Shown one piece after another: positions 27,101 to 34,218 of a DNA stretch of 64,000 nt. The DNA comes from XYB1-FULL-44-23 sp964502885 (GTDB taxonomy: Bacteria > Patescibacteriota > Microgenomatia > CAZETR01 > Amesbacteraceae). The notes beneath the pieces are model-generated. The model was not told the origin of the DNA. It was given only the letters and a program-made list of their open reading frames with translations, and made no database searches. Location of the stretch: assembly GCA_964502885.1 (NCBI GenBank), contig CAZCXU010000001.1, positions 95,036 to 159,035 of the forward strand, read 5' to 3'. Made by a program: the position numbers and the translations under genes. Positions within the stretch are counted from its first letter, which is position 1. Every line of letters begins with the position of its first letter.

Positions 27101-27776
27101 GATATAATTTGTTTATTGGCCCTGAATAAGAGGTGATGCGTTTAGTGTCGGCCGGATCGAAACCGTTTAAGGGAAGTTTTTCTGACTGGAATACCGTACC
27201 ATTCAGATACCAATTAAGATATTGGTTAACTTTGTAATCGTCGGGAATTGCAACTTCGGTCTGGCCGAAAATGGGGAGTTGGGAGTTGGTCGCATTGATA
27301 GCGACTGTCCAGCGAACTCGTTTGACGTAGCAAATGTCTGTGGATCCTGACTCACAGAGATAGTCGTCAGAACGATCGCCGCCCTCCTGGGTTAGGGGGA
27401 CACTGATGGGGTTGGCCGGGAGGACTGAAAGACCACACATGTCAATAACGTCTGAGACCTCATCGTAACCTGAGACATTTAGGGATTTGGCACAATGAAA
27501 TGAGAGATAGACTTTATTGGGATCGTCCGGGGCTTCGGGGACTTTTGCGGGAATGAGGACATCGCAAGGGTTTCCAGGATAGGGTCTTAGCGGATGAAAT
27601 TCCGGATCGTTTCCGGTATTTGTGTGGCAAGGATAATTAAATGGAGCCGGCCAGGGGTTACGGGTAAAAAATCCGAGAGTGGGGGTCTGGGCGTGAATAA
27701 GATTTAGCCATGGAGTGATGGCAGAAAAGACTGCTACAACAGAGCTTACTACTAACAACTTAACGGTCGGTTTCAT
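24114..27776 (-). CDS. Exported 1220-residue cysteine-rich protein with possible lytic transglycosylase-like end
   Basis: A signal peptide (residues 1-29, ending LIHAQ) is followed by a very large extracytoplasmic protein. A Pro-rich linker lies near 470, and residues ~700-900 are strongly cysteine-rich (repeated C-x(3-6)-C spacings such as CSLEGDEC, CCTIQIGQRC), implying disulphide-linked domains. The last ~190 residues (CYNDVVTRADAAGVNPGLSL, then WLNESDASNYE, DFGVHV and NNFDQQI) resemble a lysozyme/SLT-type fold with E of NES as candidate catalytic acid. An extended -10 TGCTAGAAT lies 10 bases upstream of the ATG. Role inferred: the wall-spanning or surface part of the secretion machine. 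Confidence 0.7.
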   Translation of the reverse strand: MKPTVKLLVVSSVVAVFSAITPWLNLIHAQTPTLGFFTRNPWPAPFNYPCHTNTGNDPEFHPLRPYPGNPCDVLIPAKVPEAPDDPNKVYLSFHCAKSLNVSGYDEVSDVIDMCGLSVLPANPISVPLTQEGGDRSDDYLCESGSTDICYVKRVRWTVAINATNSQLPIFGQTEVAIPDDYKVNQYLNWYLNGTVFQSEKLPLNGFDPADTKRITSYSGPINKLYPKDFRDDIKETVASNNVGSQYHNYLVSCQRNIDFDYVLDALEAIFTNSFGSFLDVVRMIDIIRRVGMNNMQDFGGALVNIALLPGDQFNPIGIRNVLLNYGFTVIANNLDDVNMLFSLGRNLLSRIGNITAALRLDLAEPCVSSTLRRRLSWVASNFDTETWTHKYINYSTLEDTVSEFTASVIPEAQPVDIDGRILTIGLSFPTLISGRFDSRLYFPHMKSAVPLSSLVQALHQPYPVIVPPTAPPPPPPIPTPVLSTNPADYLRAFYLPAYNLIDVYYGLPGMGEALWNQFHVFDPTTNQDYGPLSNYVDPSVSVQRYYEGIIPTWPHSYYRYGGSSQWFVSRGLPGSIRIRLAGSSYSSQTVVLATPTPTPTPPAATHAPLFSSENSNMFSQRVARHQGFGASEGHSDETVVLCQRYFAGSILRGCSGGGTVIRNTEIIDGPAPAALYVPSDFTCDEAETRTSSGDRLLGNVLNGNLTYRQLFRYTPRLVIGCDANPCPAGAGNCINRPCSLEGDECNDQLPGGECCTIQIGQRCPWISECYHASSTYDCRAPGPNGCGENREIIDLDCGNAGEICCAPTDEYACRSRSGYDSYASVCSALDQTGCTAAGMSPYCEWRVVRAAPALAPRPPHCPVWPTRNLRSAARVNPFVKTPYIEKLYDILVAGPNSVLRRWMPKLPLTGTYEACTTTSPRDLGICSNQLTETACQAMASQGYSCIWQITQTDYDITNNRDVSIPAGTSAAYNGQVQNLINPRVTAGRNVASGGIGGGLRTSGGAFYFPKVGSLADHILGVPTRENLNLQRALRPKGFVGSVSPIDSPGGINCNTNLPETNTPCVDRTNYIDIARRWTNFPDGTFAELCYNDVVTRADAAGVNPGLSLLIWLNESDASNYEANTPVEDFGVHVGQYNTPNNFDQQITGHLLTVNAIRSRCASEINTYGGVRVFSAIYLVGDSCIPTAESDLYALGDGTAANPGLQGKWEWIAPSCPFPFP

Positions 27777-27800
27777 GGGCTACACTATTCTAGCAAATCT

Positions 27801-28196
27801 TTAGGAGCAGCCGATGCCTCTGGCTATACAGATATCAAATATTCCCAAATTGATACCGAGGAAAGTGCCAATAAGGTTGACTATTACGAATGCTGACAAG
27901 GTGATTATTAATCCTGCAAGAGAAAAGATAATTGTATTTCTTGCTTGTTCGGTTTGGGCTTTGTCTGCTCCTGCAGCTAGATACTTGTATCCACCAATAA
28001 CCAGAAATCCTAAAGAAATGAAAACAAAAAGGCTGATGATTGCGGTAATCGCAGCGGCTATTACTCTATTTAGGTTCTGGAGCATTGCGGGCGGAGTAGG
28101 GTTTGCAATTGTTGTTTGAGCTTGAGCGACAGTAGGCCATGCTAATACGAATACAGATGCGGCCAACGTGATCAGTGAGCGAATTGTTGTGTACAT
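27801..28196 (-). CDS. VirB2/TrbC-like T4SS pilin-family protein (A)
   Basis: 131 residues: signal peptide (ending AQAQ, ~27), then the two-helix family pattern with helix 1 (AAAITAIISLFVFISLGFLV in part), the loop GGYKYLAAGADKAQTEQARNT and helix 2 (IIFSLAGLIITLSAFVIVN), ending CIARGIGC. The G-A-D-K loop matches the GGDK loop of the ten genes upstream. TATATT lies 8 bases before the ATG, just after the terminator of the preceding pilin, so it probably has its own transcript. Confidence 0.75.
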   Translation of the reverse strand: MYTTIRSLITLAASVFVLAWPTVAQAQTTIANPTPPAMLQNLNRVIAAAITAIISLFVFISLGFLVIGGYKYLAAGADKAQTEQARNTIIFSLAGLIITLSAFVIVNLIGTFLGINLGIFDICIARGIGCS

Positions 28197-28213
28197 CTGT
28201 TTTTAATATAGGG

Positions 28214-28250
28214 CAAAAAAACAACCCCGGCAAGGGCCCGGGGTTGTTTT
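28214..28250 (-). terminator. Strong intrinsic terminator after pilin B
   Basis: On the minus strand AACAACCCCGG (28220-28230 arm) pairs perfectly with CCGGGGTTGTT (28238-28248 arm), an 11 bp stem, followed by seven T residues. It is the strongest terminator seen in the window. Confidence 0.9.
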
Positions 28251-28276
28251 GGCCATTTCTGGCCGGTTCCAAAAAC

Positions 28277-28639
28277 TTATGAACCAATCGTTGCGAGATT
28301 GAATTCGATAAGGTTGACGTTGAAGAGAACACGCAGAATGTACAGTAAGGCGTAAGCAGAGAAGACGATTGCCAAACCGATTAAGGCGGCAGTGATCTTC
28401 TTGCGAGCTTTTTCGGTACCTTCTTTGTCTCCACCAGCGAGAATCCATTGTAAACCACCCCAAAGTAGGATGATAAAGGAAGCTACGCCAGCGATACCCA
28501 ACATAAGATTCAAGATGGTTCTCAAGAAATCTGATGGGGTATAGTTCTTCAAAGTGTCGAAACGTGTATCGACGTTAGCCACGCTACCGACATCCGAGTC
28601 TGGAATAGGAAGAGCAAGTTGTGCAAGTAGTCTCATCAT
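28277..28639 (-). CDS. VirB2-like T4SS pilin-family protein (B), probable major subunit
   Basis: 120 residues from ATG 28639 (TTG at 28642 and ATG at 28636 are adjacent alternatives). It has the typical core: NLMLGIAGVASFIILLWGG, loop LQWILAGGDKEGTEKARKKI, then ALIGLAIVFSAYALLYILRVLF. It differs from its neighbours in having an extended -10, a Shine-Dalgarno-like AAAGGCGGTGA, and a perfect terminator, so it is likely made in high amount. It is the best candidate for a polymerising pilin; assembly is inferred, not shown. Confidence 0.82.
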   Translation of the reverse strand: MMRLLAQLALPIPDSDVGSVANVDTRFDTLKNYTPSDFLRTILNLMLGIAGVASFIILLWGGLQWILAGGDKEGTEKARKKITAALIGLAIVFSAYALLYILRVLFNVNLIEFNLATIGS

Positions 28640-28670
28640 CAAATCTCACCGCCTTTCAGTGGAAAGTATA
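28640..28670 (-). promoter_or_regulatory. Promoter and Shine-Dalgarno of pilin B
   Basis: Extended -10 TGTTATACT (TATACT at 28665-28670) lies upstream of AAAGGCGGTGAG, about 7 bases before the ATG. This is one of few clear ribosome-binding sites in the window. Confidence 0.65.
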
Positions 28671-28695
28671 ACATAAAATCAGTGCCGGAGGCTAA

Positions 28696-29070
28696 TTAGA
28701 GGGGTGTGATAGTGTACTCAATGAGATTGACGTTGAAGAGGGTACGGATGATATACAGAATCGCATAGGATGAAAATACGATAGCCAATCCTATGAGAGC
28801 ATAGCTGATTTTGCGGCGAGCTTTCTCGACTGCGTCTTTGTCGGATCCAGCGGTAATCCATTGAAACCCACCTATTAGGAGGAATAAGAATGCGGCAACA
28901 CCTGACAGGCCCAGGAGGGCAAGAATCGACGTGCGGATATAGCTGGCGGGCTGAATATTGTAGGTGTTAGCAAAAGGAGAGTTGGGGTCGCGTAGATCTA
29001 TTAATTGCTGGGCATCAATAGAAGGAGGAAAGAGAAGCAAGCTTGCCAGGAGAGCGAGAATCAGTTTCAT
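28696..29070 (-). CDS. T4SS pilin-family protein (C)
   Basis: 124 residues with a signal-like N-terminus (ending SIDAQQ) and the family core: helix 1 ALLGLSGVAAFLFLLIGGF, loop QWITAGSDKDAVEKARRK, helix 2 ALIGLAIVFSSYAILYI, end FNVNLIEYT. The core is very close to B and E. TATAAA lies about 11 bases upstream of the ATG. Likely membrane-embedded with the loop in the cytoplasm or at its face. Confidence 0.78.
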   Translation of the reverse strand: MKLILALLASLLLFPPSIDAQQLIDLRDPNSPFANTYNIQPASYIRTSILALLGLSGVAAFLFLLIGGFQWITAGSDKDAVEKARRKISYALIGLAIVFSSYAILYIIRTLFNVNLIEYTITPL

Positions 29071-29098
29071 GTGAGTTCGAGTTTATAAGAAAGGGTTG

Positions 29099-29770
29099 TC
29101 AGTTACAAGGGATGCAGGTAATCAGGCCACATCCAGTCGTGCCGAGCGGAGTCCAAGAGCCGTTTGATTCGCATCGGAAACATGGACCATTTATGACAGA
29201 TGTTGATCCTAACGTGCCTGCCGGAATGCATCTTCCAGTTGCAGATCCGCCACAGGCACACATGCCGGATGGTGGGGTGATGTCGCAGCCGGGATCTGTG
29301 GGGTTAGTACAAGGAATCCCTGAATCCCAGGGATCACTACCAGGAGCAGGTGGGTTGGGGTCGTTGATCTGAGAGGAAATTTCCCCGATATGTCCGAGGT
29401 TGAATTGAATTAAATTGATGTTAAAGAGGGTGCGGAGAGCAAAAAGGAAACTGTAGGCTGAAAAAACAATTACCAGTCCAATTAAAGCCTGAACAACCTT
29501 TCTGCGGGCTTTTTCAATTGCGTCTTTATCACCACCAGCCAGTATCCACTGAATACCGCCGATAAGCAGGAATATAAAAGAAAAAACTCCTGCCAGTTGG
29601 AGGAGAAGGTTTAGAAGTGTGGTCAATATCATTGATGGGGTGAGGCTGCGAATTGTCGTAAAATCCGGATCGACGTTTTGTTCTATGCCAATGTAGTCTT
29701 GTGCTTTTGCGGTTGCAGGCATTAAGAACATAGAAATAACTGTGGAGATGTGAACCAGGTGGTTTCGCAT
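29099..29770 (-). CDS. T4SS pilin-family protein (D) with cysteine-rich C-terminal extension
   Basis: 223 residues. A signal-like start (ending AKAQD), the standard core (loop QWILAGGDKDAIEKARRK, helix ALIGLVIVFSAYSFLFA), then ~95 extra residues beginning NDPNPPAPGSDPWDSG with a dozen cysteines. The extension is likely extracytoplasmic and disulphide-bonded, so D may be a tip or cap variant of the pilin series. It ends a run of tightly spaced genes transcribed from about 32371. Confidence 0.75.
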   Translation of the reverse strand: MRNHLVHISTVISMFLMPATAKAQDYIGIEQNVDPDFTTIRSLTPSMILTTLLNLLLQLAGVFSFIFLLIGGIQWILAGGDKDAIEKARRKVVQALIGLVIVFSAYSFLFALRTLFNINLIQFNLGHIGEISSQINDPNPPAPGSDPWDSGIPCTNPTDPGCDITPPSGMCACGGSATGRCIPAGTLGSTSVINGPCFRCESNGSWTPLGTTGCGLITCIPCN

Positions 29771-29776
29771 GGGTAA

Positions 29777-30118
29777 TTAGAGGTTTCTTAAGGTGAATCC
29801 AATCGGATTTACATTAAATAGGACACGCAATATATAAAGAATGGCGTAGGAAGAAAAGACGATAACTAAACCTATCAGCGCGTTGATGATTTTACGGCGG
29901 GCTTTGTCGATACCATCTTTGTCGCCACCGGCAGTAATCCACTGAACTCCACCCCAGAGCAGATAAATAAAGAAGCCAACACCAGCAAGACCCAAGAGAA
30001 GACTGATGGCTGTAGCGACATAAGCGGAGGGTTTGAGGTTTGTAATGTAGTCGTAGTTGCTGTCACCAGAATTGACAGTGATGGGAACAAATTGAGCCAA
30101 TAGGTGTTGGTTGATCAT
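29777..30118 (-). CDS. T4SS pilin-family protein (E)
   Basis: 113 residues without an obvious signal peptide. Core: LLLGLAGVGFFIYLLWGG, loop VQWITAGGDKDGIDKARRK, helix ALIGLVIVFSSYAILYI, end FNVNPIGFTL. It starts within the stop of gene F (4-base overlap) and ends 6 bases before D, hence translational coupling. Confidence 0.78.
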   Translation of the reverse strand: MINQHLLAQFVPITVNSGDSNYDYITNLKPSAYVATAISLLLGLAGVGFFIYLLWGGVQWITAGGDKDGIDKARRKIINALIGLVIVFSSYAILYILRVLFNVNPIGFTLRNL

Positions 30119-30447
30119 AGTTCAGGAACGTTGAGGGAGAGAATCGAGACGCCAAATAACACTTCGATTATCCAAATGATTACGAATGAAGAAAGAAGTA
30201 TGGCAATTCCAATAAGGGCATTACGAATACGGTGTGTGGCTTTCTGGACGCCTTCCTTATCTCCGCCGGCGGTGATATAGGCAAAACCACCCATTAACAA
30301 GTTGACGAAAAAATAAATTCCACTTAATCCCATGACGGCATTTAAGACGTTTCTTAGTAGCAACTGGACCATGCTGTCAGCCTCGTTGACGTTGATATTT
30401 CCGATTTGACTGTTGACCGCAGGGTTGACGATGGTAAACAGATACAT
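30115..30447 (-). CDS. T4SS pilin-family protein (F)
   Basis: 110 residues. Core: VMGLSGIYFFVNLLMGGF, loop AYITAGGDKEGVQKATHR, helix ALIGIAILLSSFVIIWI, end LFGVSILSL. Lies 3 bases downstream of gene G and overlaps E by 4 bases. Confidence 0.76.
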   Translation of the reverse strand: MYLFTIVNPAVNSQIGNINVNEADSMVQLLLRNVLNAVMGLSGIYFFVNLLMGGFAYITAGGDKEGVQKATHRIRNALIGIAILLSSFVIIWIIEVLFGVSILSLNVPEL

Positions 30448-30450
30448 ATT

Positions 30451-30834
30451 TTAAGGTGAAGCAACAATTAACTGCAATCCGAGACGAAAGATGTCCAATC
30501 CCAGGAATCGGCCAATGATTCCAATTAGTCCGTATGATCCAACAACTATGAACATACCCAATATGGAAGTGGAAAGACGTTTTTTGCTTACCTCCACGGT
30601 ATTTTTATCGCCACCGGCACCAATCCACTGCATTCCGGAAAGGACTATTTGATAGATGAACCAAAGTGACGCGACTATAGTGAGTAAACCGAGGATAGAA
30701 GAAACAAATTTTTCCAACATATCTCCGGGCCCTCCACCTGTGCCAGTCATAAAAAGTCCTGAATGTCCAAATGTACCCAGAGGTCCGACACCGTCAATGT
30801 TTCCCAAGTTGACTTGAGCTAAAAGGTTTCTCAT
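30451..30834 (-). CDS. T4SS pilin-family protein (G)
   Basis: 127 residues from ATG 30834, which overlaps the stop of gene H as ATGA; the longer frame to 30870 would invade H. Core: LTIVASLWFIYQIVLSGM, loop QWIGAGGDKNTVEVSKKR, helix SILGMFIVVGSYGLIGI. The N-terminus is Gly-rich (GVGPLGTFGHSG). The GGDK loop is kept while flanking residues diverge. Confidence 0.75.
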   Translation of the reverse strand: MRNLLAQVNLGNIDGVGPLGTFGHSGLFMTGTGGGPGDMLEKFVSSILGLLTIVASLWFIYQIVLSGMQWIGAGGDKNTVEVSKKRLSTSILGMFIVVGSYGLIGIIGRFLGLDIFRLGLQLIVASP

Positions 30835-31190
30835 GGGGTGAATATCCGTGGTGAAATAAGCGTGTTCCATCCATTAATACCATACAGGAAGAGGCCGATG
30901 ACGCTGGCGATGACTAATGATCCGGTGACTATGGCTAGTCCCAGAAAGGATTGCCAAATGCGCTCGTGGGCTTTTTGGACCATTTTGGGGTCGCCATTTG
31001 CGCTTAAGTATCCATACCCTGCCAAAATTAGATTGATCAATGTGTATATACCAGCCAGGATTATGGAGAGTCGGATGAGGCTGCTAAGAATTAAGATAAG
31101 ACCTTCGCCCTGAGTGCCAGCTGCGAGTCTGGGATTGTTGTATCCGGATGTCCCAAATGGATTGTCGATAGTGCCGAATGCTCCTAACAT
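30831..31190 (-). CDS. T4SS pilin-family protein (H)
   Basis: 119 residues. Core: LSIILAGIYTLINLILAGYG, loop YLSANGDPKMVQKAHER, helix SFLGLAIVTGSLVIAS. The loop reads NGDPK instead of GGDK. The N-terminal ~35 residues are polar and Gly/Asn-rich. Coupled to G by a 4-base overlap, 6 bases after I. Confidence 0.74.
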   Translation of the reverse strand: MLGAFGTIDNPFGTSGYNNPRLAAGTQGEGLILILSSLIRLSIILAGIYTLINLILAGYGYLSANGDPKMVQKAHERIWQSFLGLAIVTGSLVIASVIGLFLYGINGWNTLISPRIFTP

Positions 31191-31196
31191 AGTTTT

Positions 31197-31547
31197 TTAG
31201 ACGAATGGCGGGTCAATTAAGTTTACACCTGTAATGGTAGATATAATCTGAAGTATAAAATAAGCACTAATGACTAGCAATAAGCCCAGAACTCCATAAG
31301 TGACGGAATTTTTTCCTTGCTGAACACGTTGTGGAGGGTTGATTTGTCCGCCAAAGATAATTAGTAAGTAACCTCCGTGGATGATGAGATAAATGAAATA
31401 AAGACTGGCGATTGCCATGGCATTGAGGAGTAAGAGAGAGACAATATCGCCCAATTGACCACGGAAAGGGGAGGTGGCCCCAACGTTGGGATGGTTGACG
31501 AAAAACTTGTCTTGCAAGTTTACTGGCGGGTTAAGAAGCTGAAACAT
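31197..31547 (-). CDS. T4SS pilin-family protein (I)
   Basis: 116 residues. Helix 1 LLLNAMAIASLYFIYLII, loop HGGYLLIIFGGQINPPQRVQQG (read in two parts), helix 2 GVLGLLLVISAYFILQI, end TGVNLIDPPFV. The loop is divergent (GGQINPPQ replaces GGDK). Three bases separate it from gene J. Confidence 0.7.
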   Translation of the reverse strand: MFQLLNPPVNLQDKFFVNHPNVGATSPFRGQLGDIVSLLLLNAMAIASLYFIYLIIHGGYLLIIFGGQINPPQRVQQGKNSVTYGVLGLLLVISAYFILQIISTITGVNLIDPPFV

Positions 31548-31550
31548 TTT

Positions 31551-31856
31551 TTAGATTAAGTTGGTGCGGGTAATAGTTTGAATTATTTGCAAAATAAAGA
31601 AGGCACTAACTACAGTAAGGAGGCCAAGAAGCGCGTTGGTGATCTGTCTTTTTATCTGCATGAGTTTGGCTTCGTCGCCCAGGCTTCCCATATATGCGAA
31701 TCCCGCTGTAATCAGATGGTAAAGAAAATAGAGTCCGGCTCCGGCCATGGCAAAGAGAATAGTGCGAGAGGCGATTGTTGAGGGTAGTGTGGCACTGGTC
31801 GAGAATCGGCCGGAGGTGTGGATGAAATCGGGAATCTGAGCTAAATGTGAGTTCAT
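31551..31856 (-). CDS. T4SS pilin-family protein (J)
   Basis: 101 residues, the shortest member. Helix 1 ILFAMAGAGLYFLYHLITAG, loop FAYMGSLGDEAKLMQIKRQ, helix 2 ALLGLLTVVSAFFILQI, end RTNLI. LGDE replaces GGDK. It follows gene K with a 1-base overlap. Confidence 0.7.
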   Translation of the reverse strand: MNSHLAQIPDFIHTSGRFSTSATLPSTIASRTILFAMAGAGLYFLYHLITAGFAYMGSLGDEAKLMQIKRQITNALLGLLTVVSAFFILQIIQTITRTNLI

Positions 31857-32371
31857 TAGAGTCGGAAACCAAATAAGGAGAGACCTAAGACGTTAAATCC
31901 TAAGAAGTTGAGAACGACGATGGCGGAAGTGATAAGAATTAAACCTAGTACTGCCGAGGTGAGTGTGTCTTTGGCGGAATTAATTTTTTTAGGGTCGCCT
32001 TCAGCGGTGGCAATAGTGAAACCCGCATATACGATCAGAAGAAGAGTAGCCAGGCCGGCCAAACCAACTGCCCAAGTAGCAATAATCCAGACTGTATTTT
32101 GAGTATCGGAGGTGGGTATACAACCTAAGGCTGTCCTAATAGCACCAGTGCCTGCACAAAAAGGATTTTGAGCATTACATTCTGCTACAGTGTCGCAACA
32201 AAGATGTTCCATAGGGTTTGCACATTGAGGGCGGGCGACACAGGGACTGTAAGTACCCCATATTGTTCGAGAACGGATTTCACACCAGCTGTAAGTTGGA
32301 TCTGGGAGGGATAATACTGACGTGACAAATAAAAGTGTTGTGATAAGTATTCTAAGTGGTGCAGATTTCAC
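31856..32371 (-). CDS. T4SS pilin-family protein (K) with cysteine-rich N-terminal domain; first gene of pilin operon
   Basis: 171 residues from a GTG start at 32371. Signal peptide (~22), then a cysteine-rich extracytoplasmic part (CEIRSR, CVARPQCAN, LCCDT, CNAQNPFC) and the two-helix core with loop TAEGDPKKINSAKD. Here the extra domain precedes the core, the reverse of gene D. An extended -10 TGCTAAACT ends 6 bases before the GTG, so the polycistronic pilin mRNA K-D appears to begin leaderless here. Confidence 0.72.
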   Translation of the reverse strand: MKSAPLRILITTLLFVTSVLSLPDPTYSWCEIRSRTIWGTYSPCVARPQCANPMEHLCCDTVAECNAQNPFCAGTGAIRTALGCIPTSDTQNTVWIIATWAVGLAGLATLLLIVYAGFTIATAEGDPKKINSAKDTLTSAVLGLILITSAIVVLNFLGFNVLGLSLFGFRL

Positions 32372-32377
32372 AGATTA

Positions 32378-32390
32378 AGTTTAGCATAAT
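32378..32390. promoter_or_regulatory. Back-to-back -10 elements of the pilin operon and the SpoIID gene
   Basis: Minus strand: TGC-TAAACT (TAAACT at 32378-32383), 6 bases from the GTG at 32371. Plus strand: CATAAT (32385-32390), 6 bases from ATG 32397. The two divergent genes would share one 13-base core and be co-regulated. Confidence 0.55.
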
Positions 32391-32396
32391 TCGGGT

Positions 32397-34184
32397 ATGA
32401 TAATTGGTATGACGAAAGTGAGACTTACAATAATATGTTTAATAACGTTTTTATGGATAACCATGACATCTTCGGTGCGGGCAGAGGAGTGTGATAATCC
32501 AGGAAGTTTGTCTGATCCAGTAACAATAACCAGATGCATAGGCAAATTTAATGGAATATTGGAAGCGATTTCGAAAGCAAATTCTAACAACAAGCAGCAG
32601 CTGCAGGGGATGCAGCAACAGATTGCCAAACTACAAGCGCAAATAAAAGCTTTGGAGATGCAAATCGGGGTGCTACAAAAAGGAATATTTGAAAGAGAAG
32701 TACGGGTGGGGGTGAAACAGGAACTGTTGTCTGCGAAAGTGAGACGTGACTATGTAGTGAAACGAGATCAGCCAATATTGCAGGTGTTGTTTGCTGCTGA
32801 TGGGGCAGCGGATTTTTTTCAAGATATGTTTTTGCGGGAGAAGTTGGCGCGGCTGGACCATGCATTGATTGTGTCTGTGGGGGGGGAGATTAAAAATTTG
32901 AATGATCAGGCGCAAACTTTATCGTCCCAAAAACAAAAACTGGCGAGTCTTCAGGCGCAAGTAGATAAGCAGGCGGATTTTCTACAGGCGGAAGTCGAAA
33001 AAGCCAGTAAATATGAGTCTGATTTGGGAGGGAAGATCTCAGCATTGACCGCTAGGCAACAGGAATTGCTGGCGGAAAAGACTGGGACTATCGCCACTTC
33101 GGTCGGAGATGTACCACTAGCTGACGATCCGGCCGCGAGACCGGATTACAATCCAGGTTTTTCACCGGCGTTTGCCATGTTTTCGTTCGGGGCGCCACAC
33201 TTTAAAGGGATGAGCCAATATGGGGCTTTGGGTAGGGCCAAGGCAGGCCAGAGTTATGAGACCATTCTTAAGGCTTACTATGGTGATGTGAGGATTGTGG
33301 ATGTGGGAACGGGTTTTTCGATAAGGACAAGTGCAGGAACAATGCCAATGGAGGATAGATATATGAAGGGGATAGCGGAGATGCCGACGTCGTGGGCAAA
33401 TGACGGGGGAATGGAGGCGTTGAAGGCGCAAGCGATAGCGGCCAGAAGCTATGCGTTGAGTTATGTGGGGTGGCGAATGGGTAAACAATCAGCCGGAGGT
33501 TCGATTTGTGTGACGGAAGCGTGTCAGGTATGGAGATCGTCGAAAGCAAACAGTCCCGGAGCGTGGGGAAGTGCTGTTGATCAGACTAAGGGAAAGATTT
33601 TGGTGAGTAACAAAACGGGAGAAATTATTAGCGCCTGGTATGCGAGTACGTCGGGAGGTTATCAGGAAAGTTATACCACCTTGGGCCATACTACTCCTGG
33701 ATTTTGGGACACGACATCAAATTGGACGAGGTGGGCAGATGGAGCGTATGAGGTAAAAGCAGGAAGTCCGTGGTTTTATAAAGGCTGGTACAAGACCAGG
33801 ACAGGAAAAACCTGTGGCAGGGCACATCCGTGGCTTAACCAGGAGGAGTTCTCAGATATGGTGAATGCTGCCATTGTGGTGGAAAGAGGTGGAGATGTGT
33901 CGGGAATTTTTCCTGAAGATGTGAGGAGTTGTTGGGGTGGAAGTGACAATCCATGGTCAAAAGACCGGTTGGCACAGGAAGCGGACAAGCATGGTGGCCG
34001 GGTGACGAGTGTCGGTAGTGTGAGAGTGGAGCATGGAAACAATGGTATTACAAACAAGGTAATACTTTCGACAAATAGAGGAGAAGTTACGATTACCGGA
34101 AGTAATTTCAAACGAGCATTTAATTTGCGCGCCCCAGGAGCTCTAGCTTTGAAGAGTGGACTTTTTAATATCGAAAAGAAGTGA
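32397..34184 (+). CDS. SpoIID/LytB-domain exported protein with coiled-coil N-terminus
   Basis: 595 residues (ATG 32397 or 32409). Signal peptide (~28, ending VRAEE), a long heptad-rich coiled coil (about 50-235, QQQIAKLQAQIKALEMQ), then a SpoIID domain: GHG-like GMSQYGALGRAKAGQSYETI, EDRYMKGIAEMPTSWA, EALKAQAIAARSYAL, and SAWYASTSGGYQES. SpoIID proteins are lytic transglycosylases or wall-hydrolase activators; the coiled coil recalls FtsEX-type hydrolase activators. Divergent from, and sharing a promoter region with, the pilin operon, so it probably opens the wall for that machine. Confidence 0.85.
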   Translation: MIIGMTKVRLTIICLITFLWITMTSSVRAEECDNPGSLSDPVTITRCIGKFNGILEAISKANSNNKQQLQGMQQQIAKLQAQIKALEMQIGVLQKGIFEREVRVGVKQELLSAKVRRDYVVKRDQPILQVLFAADGAADFFQDMFLREKLARLDHALIVSVGGEIKNLNDQAQTLSSQKQKLASLQAQVDKQADFLQAEVEKASKYESDLGGKISALTARQQELLAEKTGTIATSVGDVPLADDPAARPDYNPGFSPAFAMFSFGAPHFKGMSQYGALGRAKAGQSYETILKAYYGDVRIVDVGTGFSIRTSAGTMPMEDRYMKGIAEMPTSWANDGGMEALKAQAIAARSYALSYVGWRMGKQSAGGSICVTEACQVWRSSKANSPGAWGSAVDQTKGKILVSNKTGEIISAWYASTSGGYQESYTTLGHTTPGFWDTTSNWTRWADGAYEVKAGSPWFYKGWYKTRTGKTCGRAHPWLNQEEFSDMVNAAIVVERGGDVSGIFPEDVRSCWGGSDNPWSKDRLAQEADKHGGRVTSVGSVRVEHGNNGITNKVILSTNRGEVTITGSNFKRAFNLRAPGALALKSGLFNIEKK

Positions 34185-34218
34185 AGAGGTTAGAAGATGT
34201 TTGGTGTAAAATCAGGTT

